Below are positions 9,338-19,624 of a DNA stretch of 64,000 nucleotides, one piece after another (positions within the stretch are counted from its first letter, which is position 1; every line of letters begins with the position of its first letter). A program made the position numbers and the translations under genes. Where the stretch lies: the NCBI GenBank assembly GCA_007844125.1, contig CM017567.1, positions 42,987,562-43,051,561 on the forward strand. The letters run 5' to 3'. Source of the DNA: Sinonovacula constricta. Taxonomy: Eukaryota > Mollusca > Bivalvia > Cardiida > Solecurtidae. A model generated the notes under the pieces. The model did no database searches, was not told the DNA's origin, and saw only the letters and a program-made list of their open reading frames with translations.

Positions 9338-9550
9338 ATGATCGTTGGAGTCGGAGTAGCCCTTGCTGGAATCTTATGGAGGGTTAAGGGCTCCCTTGAG
9401 GTCTACCGAATAGGGCGCTCTGTTACGGAGCCTGACGAACCCGTCCTCTATTACCTAATAGATGGACCTGGGCGAGGCTTTGTGCGCGATGAACTCCTCG
9501 TGGTGCCCCCAGACACCCAATTACCCCCCGATAGCGTGCTCAGGCGTTGA
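9338..9550 (+). CDS. Small protein with N-terminal membrane helix, 70 residues
   Basis: ATG 9338 opens 70 codons to TGA 9548-9550. The first 14 residues form a hydrophobic helix (MIVGVGVALAGILW) followed by Arg and Lys, so the protein is probably membrane-anchored. The rest reads YRIGRSVTEPDEPVLYYLID and ends PPDTQLPPDSVLRR, compact and beta-prone. It is unbroken. Its last bases overlap the convergent end of the minus-strand helicase-HNH gene (stop at 9540-9542). Function unknown. Confidence 0.45.
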   Translation: MIVGVGVALAGILWRVKGSLEVYRIGRSVTEPDEPVLYYLIDGPGRGFVRDELLVVPPDTQLPPDSVLRR

Positions 9551-10902
9551 GGGCTGTGGCCCCTCTTTCTCGATTGCTCTCAAGACAGGCCAAGCAAACA
9601 TTGCCATGGATGTGGCCTCTGGAGTTGTCCAGCCGGTCCACACTGCTGTGTGTCTTTTGGGGCTTGAACCCAGAGCAGCTCGATGTTGCATATTGTACAA
9701 CGGTTGTTTTGGGCCTCCTTGAGCTGCAAGATGTGATCGACCTTAAGGTTAAACCCCATGAGTCCCTTAGCTTGGTCCTTGCGCTTATAGGCCACGAGCT
9801 TCCTTTGGATCGCCTTGCGGAGTTGCTGCTCGGTGAGTTGCATGACCTCGGAACCCTCTTCCGGGGGACAGACAACCCGTTCGAGTTGGTGCATGTACTC
9901 CACTCGAGACACCGCAAGGTAGGCCAGATTGGACCTCTTGAGAAAGTCGTCAATAATCCATACTTTTTTAGGGCTGTGGATTGTCAGACCCTGGGAGGAG
10001 TGAACTGTGATGGTATACCCTAGACGCCAGTCATTTGTCTGTATAGCAGCCTCTGCAGCCTCGACTGAGACTTCCACGCTGTCATTCAGAGCTAGCACTT
10101 CCTTTCGGTCTGCACCCGGAATCGCCACCTGAATACTCTGCTTCCGACTGTCTTTCGGGTGGTATAGAAGAGGCACCAAGGTGCCCCAAAAGCGCCCCTT
10201 GTGCCTTTGGAATAGAAGCCACTGTGCTTGGTCGCGCACCTTTTGTCTCGAAGTCAGTATGAGGTCGCCTGGCTTCCATGCATCCACAAACCGATCCCAT
10301 CCGAGGCAGCCGGGGAGGGCCTTTCGAATCCCTTGGCACTGGTCTTTGTCTGGCCGGAGACGGATTTTTCGTTTCAGGTCCCTGAGGACGTGGTCCTTCG
10401 CTCTGTGGTCGAGACAGTCGAGAAAGATCTCGAGGTTAGGCCGGGGTACGGTACAGATTTATCCCAGATGATCACTATCGGGACGAACTTATGTCCCATC
10501 CTATCTGGGATCCACTCCGTTTGTCCGCTCCAGCGGAAGAAGCTGTAATAGGTTTGGGCCTTTACATCCCGAGTCCGCATCTCTTTGGCCAGGCGATGGG
10601 TCGGAGTGAAGACTAAGGGGTCCCTGGCTCGGAAGAGCTCGATGGCTCGAGTGGTTTTACCACAACCTCCACCGCCGTTGAGATAGCTTAACTTATACCT
10701 TGACAGTGGATCATTATGACTTGGTGCCGTGGATGGTGGCAGGTATTTAGCTTGTGCAATCTATTCGGGTTTTGAGGTGTATGAAGCGTGCTTTGCTGGC
10801 ATGTATATTTCCTCGCCCTTGTTTCTCCACTGAGGTGGGGCGACGGGGGTCAGGGTTTCTATTTCTAAGAGGCAACTAGGGCAACAGTCCTCCATGCAGT
10901 CA
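9540..10902 (-). pseudogene. SF1 helicase with fused C-terminal HNH domain, several frame breaks
   Basis: Reading the minus strand from about 10900: a Cys-rich start (CDCMEDCCPSC), an in-frame TAG at 10763-10761, then LSYLNGGGGCGKTTRAIELF with Walker A at 10676-10650. Walker B follows (IVIIWD, near 10470) and the frame shifts there. The 235-codon block from 10287 holds the helicase C-terminal motif GYTITVHSSQGLTI (10020-9979) and LAYLAVSRVEY, as in RecD/Pif1-like SF1 enzymes. After a helical linker come CTIC (9699-9688), another frameshift, and SVDRLDN...GHIHGNVCLAC up to TGA 9542-9540. The paired cysteines and DRLDN/NV residues match HNH (endonuclease VII-like) fingers. The likely role was unwinding and resolving element DNA. 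At least three breaks make it inactive. Confidence 0.7.
9549..9565. other. Short hairpin at the convergent gene junction
   Basis: GAGGG (9549-9553) can pair with CCCTC (9561-9565) around a 7-nt loop. It lies at the 3' ends of the converging plus-strand small protein and minus-strand helicase-HNH gene. Weak; a structural or termination role is only inferred. Confidence 0.3.
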
Positions 10903-12578
10903 CATTTTTGGGGGAGCAGCAAACGCCCCAACCCCTTGCAGCTTGGGCGAGGCTACTTTCCTCACAACGATGGAATCGGTTGCCACTCGGACAGCCTTGT
11001 CAGGCGTGAACCGGCAAAGCATCTCTAGGAGGTTGATGTGGGCATAGGCCAGCATGCTTGCCCTTAGGTGGGCGTACTGCGGCTGGGTGCCGTCGTAGTA
11101 AGTGAGGACATGGCCCAGCGGGCATATTGACGAGGCCCCAACCAGCGTGCCGCTTTTGCGGGTATCGCGGACCAGGAAGTCAAGCTCTCCAGGATCGGTT
11201 TCGAGCCACCTGGTCAGCCTTTTTCCATCGGCCTTGTTGCCCTGTGTAGATTTCCCGATAACACTGCAGCCCTGGTTTCGGTCTTCCGGGAGCCAGACCT
11301 ATGTTTGTTTCTCGAAAGCGATGATAGCCTCTCGGACCTTGATAGAAATCAGCAGGCCACTTTCCCCAAGGTAGGCCAACAGGGCCATTGGGGCCCAACA
11401 CATCTTTGCTAAATGCTTCCCAAGCCAGGCAGGGATGACTGGGTGGACCTTTGTTGCGAACTCCCACTCCTGAACCTCGGCGAAGCCTGAGCCAATATCT
11501 TCTGGGAGGGTTCCATTAATGGCCACACGGGCCATGCGGTGACCTGAATGCCCGAACCTTTGGAAATAAGGCTTCGCCTCACTGTGCCCCAGGAAGCTTG
11601 AGGGGTAGCAGCCCTTCATGTGGATAGAATTAACTTCCTCCGTGTCGTAGCCCATCGAGTTCCCAAGCCCGCCGTGGCCGTGCTCCACGCAAGAGCTTCC
11701 AGCCGTTGCGCTCTTTGGTCCTGATACTGGCTGCATGGTTCTCGCCAAAGGCTCTCTTGGGTAAAGACTTCCAAGGCTCTACACACTCTCTGCAATTTTT
11801 TGTGGGCCTCCTGTGTTCGGTACGTGCGACCGTCCAGCAGCACAAAATGGTCGACGCTGAGCTGCCTGTCTTGTCCTCCGAGCAGCCAGGCGGCTATCGG
11901 CTCACACTGGGTCGCTTGTCGAATGGCTTTCCAGACGTCGCCCTCATACGTGTAAACCTCTCTTACAGCCGGGAAGTGGAGGTCCATGGACCAGGCGTGG
12001 CTGTTATGGCATATGAGCTCTACAGGTTTATGGAAGCCCTGCATGTACATGCCACTGCTGTAGATGAACTGTGAGGCCCCAGTGATGTCCCGAAGGACAA
12101 TTGCTCTTTTGAGGATCTTTTCTAATCTTGCCAGATCTTTCACTGTAGCTCTTGTTTCATGGACCCGCTCTTGCCAGTTCTGTATTTTCAGGCGCCTTTA
12201 GGGCGTAAGTCCCTGACCTCTCAACATACCTTTGAAGTGCTCTTCCACCCGCTGAGCCACGCAGTTAAGGTTACCGTCCTTTAGTGGGACTAAGTTGGCG
12301 GGGTCGGGGTCTCTGATGCTGTAGAGCCCATACACCACTGCGGTGACACGATAGGCGTTCTGATAAAACACACTGTCAACCCCAACAAGGGCGCCCGGCT
12401 TTGTGTCTCAGGAAATCTCAACTACCGCCTGCCCCTTCATCCTCTCTTCACGAACTGGGTCGAACTTGTCTTCGACGATGCATTTGTCCTCAGTCCCCTT
12501 CCTCAAGAATTTGATTCGCAAGAGGAAACGGCCCTCTGGAAGAGATGCGAGGAACTGCGTCGCTCTTGCATAGGTCAT
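10900..12578 (-). pseudogene. B-family DNA polymerase, multiple stops and one frameshift
   Basis: From ATG 12578 (MTYARATQFLASLPEGRFLL) one frame runs to about 11700 through TGA 12410-12408 and TAA 12200-12198. It then shifts into the frame that carries the motif A region MKGCYPSSF (11619-11593) and, after TAG 11301-11299, continues to motif C, VATDSIVV (10986-10963), and TGA 10902-10900. Spacing between A and C (about 210 residues), the preceding LRASMLAYAHINLLEML and the order of motifs fit viral protein-primed-type B polymerases. The residue five before the motif A Tyr is His, where the metal-binding Asp is expected, and motif C has A-T-D-S rather than D-T-D-S. It would have replicated the element genome. 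A slip at the C/A homopolymer near 10903-10913 would join it to the helicase frame. Confidence 0.7.
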
Positions 12579-12913
12579 GCGCCATCTACCTCAAACTCAT
12601 TTTTGGCGTCTTTTATCATCTCGACCCATGGATCGGCTGGAAATTTCACCGGGTGTGGAACCTGGCCATCCAGATGGATGAACCGCCGAGGGCCTGCTGG
12701 CGCTCTTTCCTGGTGAGGGCCGGCGGGGGTTTCGTCCGTCAGGTCGATGGCAGCCAGGCGAAGAAATTCATCGGCAAGGACCCTTTCCCCGATTTGCTCG
12801 ATTAGCCTCTCAAGATCGGCGGGAGGCCGCGGATTAGGCAGTAACTCACCGGTCAGCCTGAAGTATGCCTCCCGCGCTTCCCGCGCTCGTATGTTGTGCT
12901 GTTTACCATAGTG
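12575..12913 (-). pseudogene. N-terminal segment upstream of the polymerase frame
   Basis: An open minus-strand frame of about 112 codons, bounded by TAG 12916-12914 and TGA 12577-12575. It is charged and helical (IRAREAREAYFRLTGELLPN, LERLIEQIGERVLADEFLRL) and ends in PADPWVEMIKDAKNEFEVDG. Its stop overlaps the ATG of the polymerase frame (ATGA). It is either a separate upstream gene with translational overlap or the polymerase N-terminus in a shifted frame. No motif allows a function call. Confidence 0.45.
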
Positions 12914-12945
12914 CTATGGGTAAATACATATCCATACACATCTTT

Positions 12946-13190
12946 CTAATAGGGAATTTCGATGGTCGCCAAACGCATAAATTCCTTGGTAAAGGCTCTC
13001 TGCTTACGCATGTAATATTTTGGCTCCTTCCTCCTATAGTCACTGGTCATGCAAAGCCCCAGGCCGTTTTTGACGCCTACCCCGCAGAATTTGCAGGGTC
13101 TCGTACTGCCACCATTGCGAAATCTCATGAGGTGAATTTTCCCCTTCGGTAGGGCCCAGTCTGTGTACTCTGAGTGTACTCTGGGTGTGC
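12946..13190 (-). pseudogene. Cys-containing N-terminal segment of the replication gene block
   Basis: This minus-strand frame encodes WALPKGKIHLMRFRNGGSTR, then CKFCGVGVKNGLGLC, a possible zinc-binding cluster, then the basic YRRKEPKYYMRKQRAFTKEF, ending at a stop at 12946. The frame is open further right to about 13251, but beyond about 13190 it reads LINE ORF1-like sequence. The junction is thus an accidental fusion at the element boundary. The segment probably began the polymerase or a preceding DNA-binding protein. Confidence 0.45.
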
Positions 13191-13199
13191 TAGGACACG

Positions 13200-13580
13200 G
13201 CGAAATGTCAAGAAAGTCTCGTAAAAGATTACCCATTTTGTCATAAAACAATTTTCATTATGTGACTCTGAGATACCCGAAAAAAATTAGATTGTTTCTG
13301 CGACTTCTTGCTTCCTGGTCCAAAAATTTGTATTCTAGAGCAGTTAACCGGTCAACAAATGAGGCCGCTTGCTGTTCAAGATCACTGACCGTAGTGTAAT
13401 GTCAGACAATCTTGAATTTTGTTTTCCAAATTACACAATTTTAACAAAACAAGTTCAAGTTTCTTTTCTTGTGTCATGTTTTCAAAATCTTATGGTTTTA
13501 ATTCATCCGAGATTTCACTAGAGCTTACCCTCGGCCTTTTTTGTTGTTTACAGTTGTCAATCCGTTATCGGGAATGCATG
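13200..13580 (-). pseudogene. LINE ORF1 (coiled-coil, nucleic-acid-binding) fragment
   Basis: On the minus strand the sequence encodes CKQQKRPRVSSSEISDELK, a stop, a Leu-rich coiled-coil region (KKLELVLLKLCNLENKI), a frameshift near 13395, then LEYKFLDQEARSRRNNLIFF and, after two stops, DKMGNLLRDFLDISP. The ARSRRNNLIF signature after a coiled coil is typical of ORF1 proteins of LINEs. It is cut at about 13200, where the GC-rich element begins. Orientation matches the RT fragment on the other side of the element. Confidence 0.65.
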
Positions 13581-13599
13581 TAGGTGTAAACAATTGTCT

Positions 13600-14640
13600 T
13601 TCTCTATCGCCATATTGGTCACCACATTGGTTCGGGGCAGGGGCTTGAGTATCATTGGACTGTGTCGAACATACCTGTTCGATCGGGGTACACATGCGTC
13701 AATTTGATGAGCCATAGTTCATAGTCGTGTTGGCAAGATAAATAAGATAATGTGACGACAATACGCGAGTAAATAAGTATATCTTTTCAAGAGCGAGAGA
13801 AAAAGCACAGCTTTTTTAAATCCATCCATATTTAATATTTTTATGTTTTCATTCTTTAGGGACTATGGATACGCATCTACGCGCCTGAGAGTAAATTATT
13901 CAAAACAAAATCAATAACTGCTGATGATTTAATTTGGGTCAATAGACGATACTGTGACAAAGACTCTAAAATTATTTACAGCCTCATTAACGCCGCGTAT
14001 TTTTTTAAATTATTTTAAAATTAAAAATTCCATGTTTACAATGATTAGGACAACATCACTACAGTTGTTTAAAGGAATGCTCTGATTCTCTTTGAGTTTA
14101 ACACCTTTTAAAGTTTTTCACACTGAACAATATATTTAAGGGTAGTCAGACTAATTGATGAAGACACATTAGAAGCAAGCACTTTAAACAACATTGATGA
14201 CAGAGAAAATATTTAGATTGTTATCTAAACGCTGATGATAATTGAACTTAATAAGGCTTGTTGCATTTAATCCAATTAAAATTGGTGTTTTGAATTTTGG
14301 AAACAAACTCATAGATAACAGTTTGAAATCACCTTCTAAATGTGACCGAAAACCATACAGATTTAGATCTAACCTTAAACAACAAGTGTAAATGACACGC
14401 TCAGTTTAATAATGTTATTATTAAACAACACGCCTTTTAGTTAAAATGCATTTATAATTTACAGATCCAGGTAAAATTACCTATCCAATTTACATAAATT
14501 GAATAAGCATCTATTTTTAAGAAAATAATACTGCTCAAAAGTGATGAATTAGAATGAAGGAAAAGAATGAATTGGAAATGGAAGTTTTCTGATTCCATTA
14601 TTTATGTTATTCTGTTATCCGACTGGCACTCTGCTAATTA
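13600..14640. other. AT-rich spacer, nothing recognised
   Basis: No protein-like frame, RNA gene or repeat array was recognised on either strand. Confidence 0.4.
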
Positions 14641-14644
14641 TTGT

Positions 14645-15400
14645 ATTAGGGTTATTCAACATTTAGTCCGCTGATTCTTATGACTCTTCATCTACATGTA
14701 ATTATTTGGGTCATCCAACATTTAGTCTGCTTATTTTAATTATTCTTCATCTAGTTATTAGGGTCATCCAATATTTAGTCTGCTTATTTTCATGATTCTT
14801 CATCTAGTTATTAGGGTCATCCAATATATAGTCTGCTTATTCTAATTATTCTTCATCTAATTATTAGGGTCATCAAATATCTAGTCTGCTTATTTTAATT
14901 ATTCTTCATCTAATTATTAGGGTCATCAAATATCTAGTCTGCTTATTTTAATTATTCTTCATCTAGTTATTAGGGTCATCCAATATCTAGTCTGCTTATT
15001 TTAATTATTCTTCATCTAGTTATTAGGGTCATCCAATATCTAGTCTGCTTAATTTAATTATTCTTCATCTAGTTATTAGGGTCATCCAATATCTAGTCTG
15101 CTTAATTTAATTATTCTTCATCTAGTTATTAGGGTCATCCAATATCTAGTCTGCTTAATTTAATTATTCTTCATCTAGTTATTGGGGTCATCAAATATCT
15201 AGTCTGCTTATTTTAATTATTCTTCATCTAGTTATTAGGGTCATCAAATATCTAGTCTGCTTATTTTAATGATTCTTCATCTAGTTATTAGGGTCATCCA
15301 ATATCTTGTCTGCTCATTTTAATGATTCTTCATCTAGTTATTAGGGTCATCCAATATTTAGTCTGCTGATTCTAATGATTCATTGATCATTTACATTATC
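14645..15400. repeat. Minisatellite, 53-bp unit, about 14 copies
   Basis: The unit contains TTATTAGGGTCATCCAATAT followed by CTAGTCTGCTTATTTTAATT and ATTCTTCATCTAG. The spacing from one GGGTCAT to the next is 53 bp (for example 14761 to 14814). Copies differ at a few positions; the outer copies are most diverged. Confidence 0.9.
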
Positions 15401-15419
15401 TATATATTTAGTCGGATGA

Positions 15420-15555
15420 CACTCTACTTATTTTGTCATTATAATTATGATTATTATTATTATAGGGCCAATCGGATGACACTCTACGGATATTATCATT
15501 ATTTTTATTATTATTATTATTGTTATTAGTATTGTTATTATAATTATTATTATTA

Positions 15556-15593
<38 letters not shown>

Positions 15594-15829
15594 GGGCCAG
15601 TCGGATGACACTCTACTGATATTATTATTACATATTATTATTGTTATTATTATTATTATTTTGTTATTATTATAATTATTGTTATTGTTATTATTATCAT
15701 TAATTTTTTTATTAAAATTATTATTGTTATTAATATTATTATTATTATTATTATTAATATTATTATTATGTTATTATTATAATTATTGTTATTGATCTAT
15801 TATTATTATTAAAATAATAATAATAATAA

Positions 15830-15881
<52 letters not shown>

Positions 15882-15885
15882 AGGG
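15420..15885. repeat. ATT/TTA trinucleotide microsatellite with interspersed GGGCCAGTCGGATGACACTC blocks
   Basis: Long TTA-type runs are interrupted three times (about 15464, 15593 and 15883) by a block of roughly 25 bp, GGGCCA(A/G)TCGGATGACACT, so this is a compound repeat in which a unique block was copied together with its microsatellite. Confidence 0.85.
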
Positions 15886-15899
15886 CCAGTCGGATGACA

Positions 15900-17600
15900 C
15901 TGCACTGTACTGCTTCCATTTATTCTTCATCTTATAAGGGGCATCCGACTCAGTCGGATCCCCGGATCCCTTGTTGATTAAAGATGCGATCTTAACACGT
16001 GACTTGGTGATCTCAAGCATCGAATATATAGTTTAGAGATTCATGGGTCCATGTTTAACTACATTAATATATCAATCTAGTATATACAACAGACTGTTAA
16101 ACATTATTGTGTGTTGATTATCCTGAGTACACAAGGTTCACCATCACAAGCTTTACAATCAAACAATTCTACCGACGCACTGCCTGTTTGGCAGTTGGTT
16201 TACTTCAGGTCTAGCATACCACCGGGGTTGCCTGGCTCCATATTGCTCTTGCGTAAAACTGTTAATTGAAGCGCTGAGTGCCAACGTCGTTGTGCCGAAA
16301 AAGGACAGCACAAATTTCAGATCACATTAAGGTGCCCAGTCAGCTTGAGTGCTAGTGCCTTCTGAGCGACGACTTCACGGAACCAGCAAAATACCAGTAT
16401 ACCCTGTCTCATATTGCTGTGACCTGTAAACCTTAATATAGGTTTTATGAGATGTATGGGCGGGGTTCCGGTTGACGTCAAAGGGTTGTTAACACTGTCT
16501 TAATAGGGTTGTGTTTTGACATTAATCATTGCTCCAATCAAACTAGTAAGAATAATCGGTTTGTACAGATTACTTAATAATGTGTGGCTGGCTTGATTTC
16601 CTGGAAAATAATATACTACGTGTAGATTGGAATAAAATACTTGTTTTGAAGCCATTTATTGGTTATTGGTGAAGAAGAACCATGAGGTCTATGCTTGCCC
16701 CCAGAGTAACACGTGGAATCGTTACAGTCATTGTTTCAAGGCATTTCTGGTTTTCTGGTTTGTATATAACATCTGCATCTAAGAATTGCTGGATTTTTAT
16801 ATAAAGAAGAGTGCAAAGTTTTCTAAGGAATATATTTACTGAACCATGTGTGACGTCAAGATACGAAAACCCCCAAGAGGATCTGGTTCATTATATATTT
16901 TTTATTTTCCGCGAAAGCTAAATAATACGACCCTTTAAAATCCAATCTTGTACGTTTTGACCACGTTTGGCATGAAATGTATTCATTTGAAAGTAGTTTG
17001 TCCGGATGAGCATGACCGATTGATAACACAGGGCATTGGTAACACAAATATTATCACACAGGGATCCTCTATATCTCATGTCCAATGTTATTGTAGGAAA
17101 AAGATAAATAATTAATAGGCGAATAAATTATGTTCTATGGTTATTCACTACTGGCATTTCAAAAAGTGATATATAACAATTTTGTACATACACTCTGGAA
17201 ATAGCAATCAGTCTTTACTTTAAATCACTTCAAAATAACGCCATATAATTTTTGGGAGTCTAATATGTTGTATGATTAGGCTTCTGCTTTATGAAATCAC
17301 CCGTTGCTTGTGTTGTAACAGTGCTGAGTTACAAGGCACAATGTACATTTTAGTCACGCATTAACATGTCTTAGCCACCAGGAGCGCACTCATCACTTTT
17401 ACTTTATAGGAATAATCGCGTGTAACATTAAATTGTATCAGTAGGAGAAATATCTATGATTTGCATGATTTGCACAGAACTGAGGCTCCATAGAGCCTTT
17501 TAACACTATAGGGAAAGTTCAGCCTTAGTTTAAGTGTTCAGAGTTCTGATCGCCGGTTGGGACAAGTCTGGCTTGTCAATGAAAGTATAATACTGAATAT
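15900..17600. other. Largely featureless region downstream of the last transporter exon found
   Basis: At 15905-16020 the minus strand is open and protein-like (LEITKSRVKIASLINKGSGD followed by a Lys-rich stretch), but I see no good acceptor and cannot tie it to the transporter. The block TTCTTCATCTTATAAGGGGC (15921-15940) resembles the neighbouring 53-bp repeat unit. The rest, to 17600, shows no exon, RNA gene or array. In particular, the transporter exon expected after 17608 was not found here. Confidence 0.4.
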
Positions 17601-17607
17601 AACTTAC

Positions 17608-17728
17608 CGCAAACACCTGATGTAATGGATATCGGATGATTCTGAATCCACCAGATGGGGTCCAGACGGGCACCGGCATGGTGTAATTGGCCAAATATAG
17701 ACAAAGGATGATCGCAACCCCCATTGTC
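17608..17728 (-). CDS. SLC23: SLC23-like transporter, exon 6 of those found
   Basis: Acceptor CTACAG (…17729) and donor GCG|GTAAGT bound a 121-bp exon. With one base completing a codon from the previous exon it gives 40 residues: TMGVAIILCLYLANYTMPVP, then VWTPSGGFRIIRYPLHQVFA. This is strongly reminiscent of SLC23 (nucleobase-ascorbate transporter) proteins, where a membrane helix is followed by a P-V-P-x-W-T-P loop and a Y-P-L-H-Q-x-F helix start. It ends in phase 0. The intron separating it from the preceding exon is only 289 bp. The next exon is not visible downstream in the window; a phase-compatible one sits at about 58 kb instead. Confidence 0.85.
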
Positions 17729-18017
17729 CTGTAGGGATAGCACAGATGTTTTTTGTATTCTCGGAAAGCATGTTGACATAAATAAAATTGTAACGAATGC
17801 TGCTGGCATTTAAGTATATGAATGAATATTTTTATATCACGGGCTGATTAGTTACGATTGGGTGAAATGCAACTGATTCTATGATAGTTTTATGTCTTGA
17901 GCTTGGGTTTCAAAAGCACACAGCGTATTTCTGTAGAGTGATTTTATTCAAACGGGCAATGTTTATACATTCGAATTTAGGTATGCGAAATGATAAAGAA
18001 AATAAGAAATCAATTAC

Positions 18018-18199
18018 GACATAGCGATGGGCCATGATGTCTCGACAAACTTAAGGACCGGTCCGACGAGAAAGATGAAGATAAGTGTGAGGGTTGGTAC
18101 GATCGTGATGGGTCCGACAAACCGCAACAAGACTCCGATGAGACCCGTAAAGCCCAACAGGAAGTGGACGACACCCGCTAACATCAGGCTCCCCTGAAG
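18018..18199 (-). CDS. SLC23: SLC23-like transporter, exon 5 of those found
   Basis: A 182-bp exon after acceptor TTTTAG and before donor GTC|GTAATT. It encodes LQGSLMLAGVVHFLLGFTGL, then a second helix region (GPITIVPTLTLIFIFLVGPV) and KFVETSWPIAM plus two bases. The Q-G-S-L-M family signature, the G-x-T-G-L segment and G-P-I-T-I-x-P-T are typical of SLC23 membrane spans. Phase at the 5' end is 0 and at the 3' end 2, matching both neighbours. The protein would sit in the plasma membrane; family members carry nucleobases or ascorbate with sodium. The substrate of this member cannot be read from the sequence. Confidence 0.88.
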
Positions 18200-18609
18200 C
18201 TAAAATCATACATGCCAGTGTCATATAAAAAGAAACGAAGTTAATGCAGTCAATGTTTTACTGTCGGAAATCAAATACTAAACACGGTATACCATGTATT
18301 TATCTAAAATGTACATACACAAAAACAACGAACGTTTAAAACAAAAACAAAGTAACTAATTGACATACAGAAATGTTTATAGTATATACAGACAACATCA
18401 TGAATATGGAAAACAGATACTGAAGAGGCATTATGTAAAAAAAATAAACGTAGGTAAAACAAGAAATGTCGCTGTAAACAGACATATGCCCCCGAAGTCA
18501 TGTCCAGTGAAGGAAATTTTGTAATTGTCATGGAGGTATTTGAGTTATTAAAAAGACAATAGCATTAGATTTATGTATATAACCATATTGAAATTTTTAC
18601 CTCCTATCA

Positions 18610-19370
18610 TTTGTTTTCAACAGGCAAACAAGAGGGTCATGATGCCCCTTAATCTTTCACCTGAGGACACAGGCTTTTAGTAGTCTCATATCTGGTGTCA
18701 AGTAATTAAGAGTTGTTTACTTTAGAAACCTTTGGTGAAGATTGGACCATTGATTTGACCACTGGGCTGATAACATTTTCTGGCATTTTACCTAGTGACC
18801 TACTGAATCCACATGTCTCACTTTAAAACATATTTAAGATTTCATACTGGAAACATTCTGGCCAAGTTTGGTGAGGATTGAACCATCAATGTGGCCACTA
18901 AGTGTTTTCACAAGGTTTTTCTAAAATGTGAACTAGTTGATGACCCCAAGTGACCTTGTTACAAACTCACCCAAGATTTCTTGCAGGCAAACATTCTGGC
19001 CATGTAGATTGTGCTATAAATGTAGTCTCTTGTGTGTTCACAAGCTTTTTCTGAGATTTGACCTTGAGCGCGAAACGTAGTCTTCGTGTGTTTGACATTT
19101 CTGCCAAGTTATTTTAAAATTCATTCAGGAATGACGGATTTATTGAGCGGACAAGAATATCGGACAGACAGGCAGACGGACGGACAGACATTTCTGCCAA
19201 GTTTTTTTAAAATCCATGCAGAAATGATGTAGTTATTGAGCGGACATGAAGCGGACATGAATATCGGACAGAAAGACGGACAAACAGGTGGACAGACGGA
19301 GAGACAGACAGATGGGCAGAGGTATGGATAGTCGATTCGACTATTATATGTCCGCCTTCAGGGGCATAAA
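18610..19370. repeat. Interspersed repeat with degenerate internal modules and a GGACAGACAGAC-rich end
   Basis: Modules containing ACATTCTGGCCAAGTTTGGT recur at roughly 130-bp spacing, followed by CATTTCTGCCAAGTT twice and a G/A/C-rich tail of GGACAGACAGAC type up to about 19330. It lies inside an intron of the transporter gene. It is probably a dispersed mollusc-type repeat; its class was not determined. Confidence 0.55.
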
Positions 19371-19624
19371 AAGCTTATAAAGATACTGAATATGTTTTGT
19401 TTTAAATACATTATACCGTTTCAATTCTGGTCATTAAGGAGACGCCCAGTTTTGATGGAGGCAGATCACAATGTCGGTAGAATCACAAGCTCACCGCTGG
19501 TCAGCTGGAATACCTTCCTACATAAGGTCCTTCGCCCCGATCGGGACACAATCTTACACAGTGAGAACCTAAGCATTCAGAAAAAGTTTAAGCTCGACTC
19601 TGCAAATATGTAACCGATAGTTGT

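Larger units (their letters stand above)
4511..13190. mobile_element. Integrated virus-like element (Polinton / Polinton-like virus type), degraded
   Basis: The island is visibly richer in G and C than its surroundings and is densely coding on both strands, with overlapping or nearly abutting genes. It holds a capsid-like ORF, an ATPase with Walker A GMTGCGKT, a B-family polymerase, an SF1 helicase with HNH domain, and several small proteins. This gene set (DNA polymerase B, packaging ATPase, jelly-roll capsid) is the hallmark of Polintons, Polinton-like viruses and adintoviruses. I saw no rve integrase, no maturation protease and no terminal inverted repeats, so the ends may be truncated. 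LINE remnants on the same strand flank both sides. Most genes carry frameshifts or stop codons, consistent with an old, inactive insertion. Exact limits are uncertain by perhaps 50-100 bp. Confidence 0.75.

Noticed and set aside
15408..16020. Poly-Asn open frames
   Set aside because: Translations of the TTA/ATT trinucleotide repeat.
16190..16440. Candidate further transporter exon downstream of 17608
   Set aside because: Minus-strand translation shows no SLC23 pattern and no suitable acceptor.
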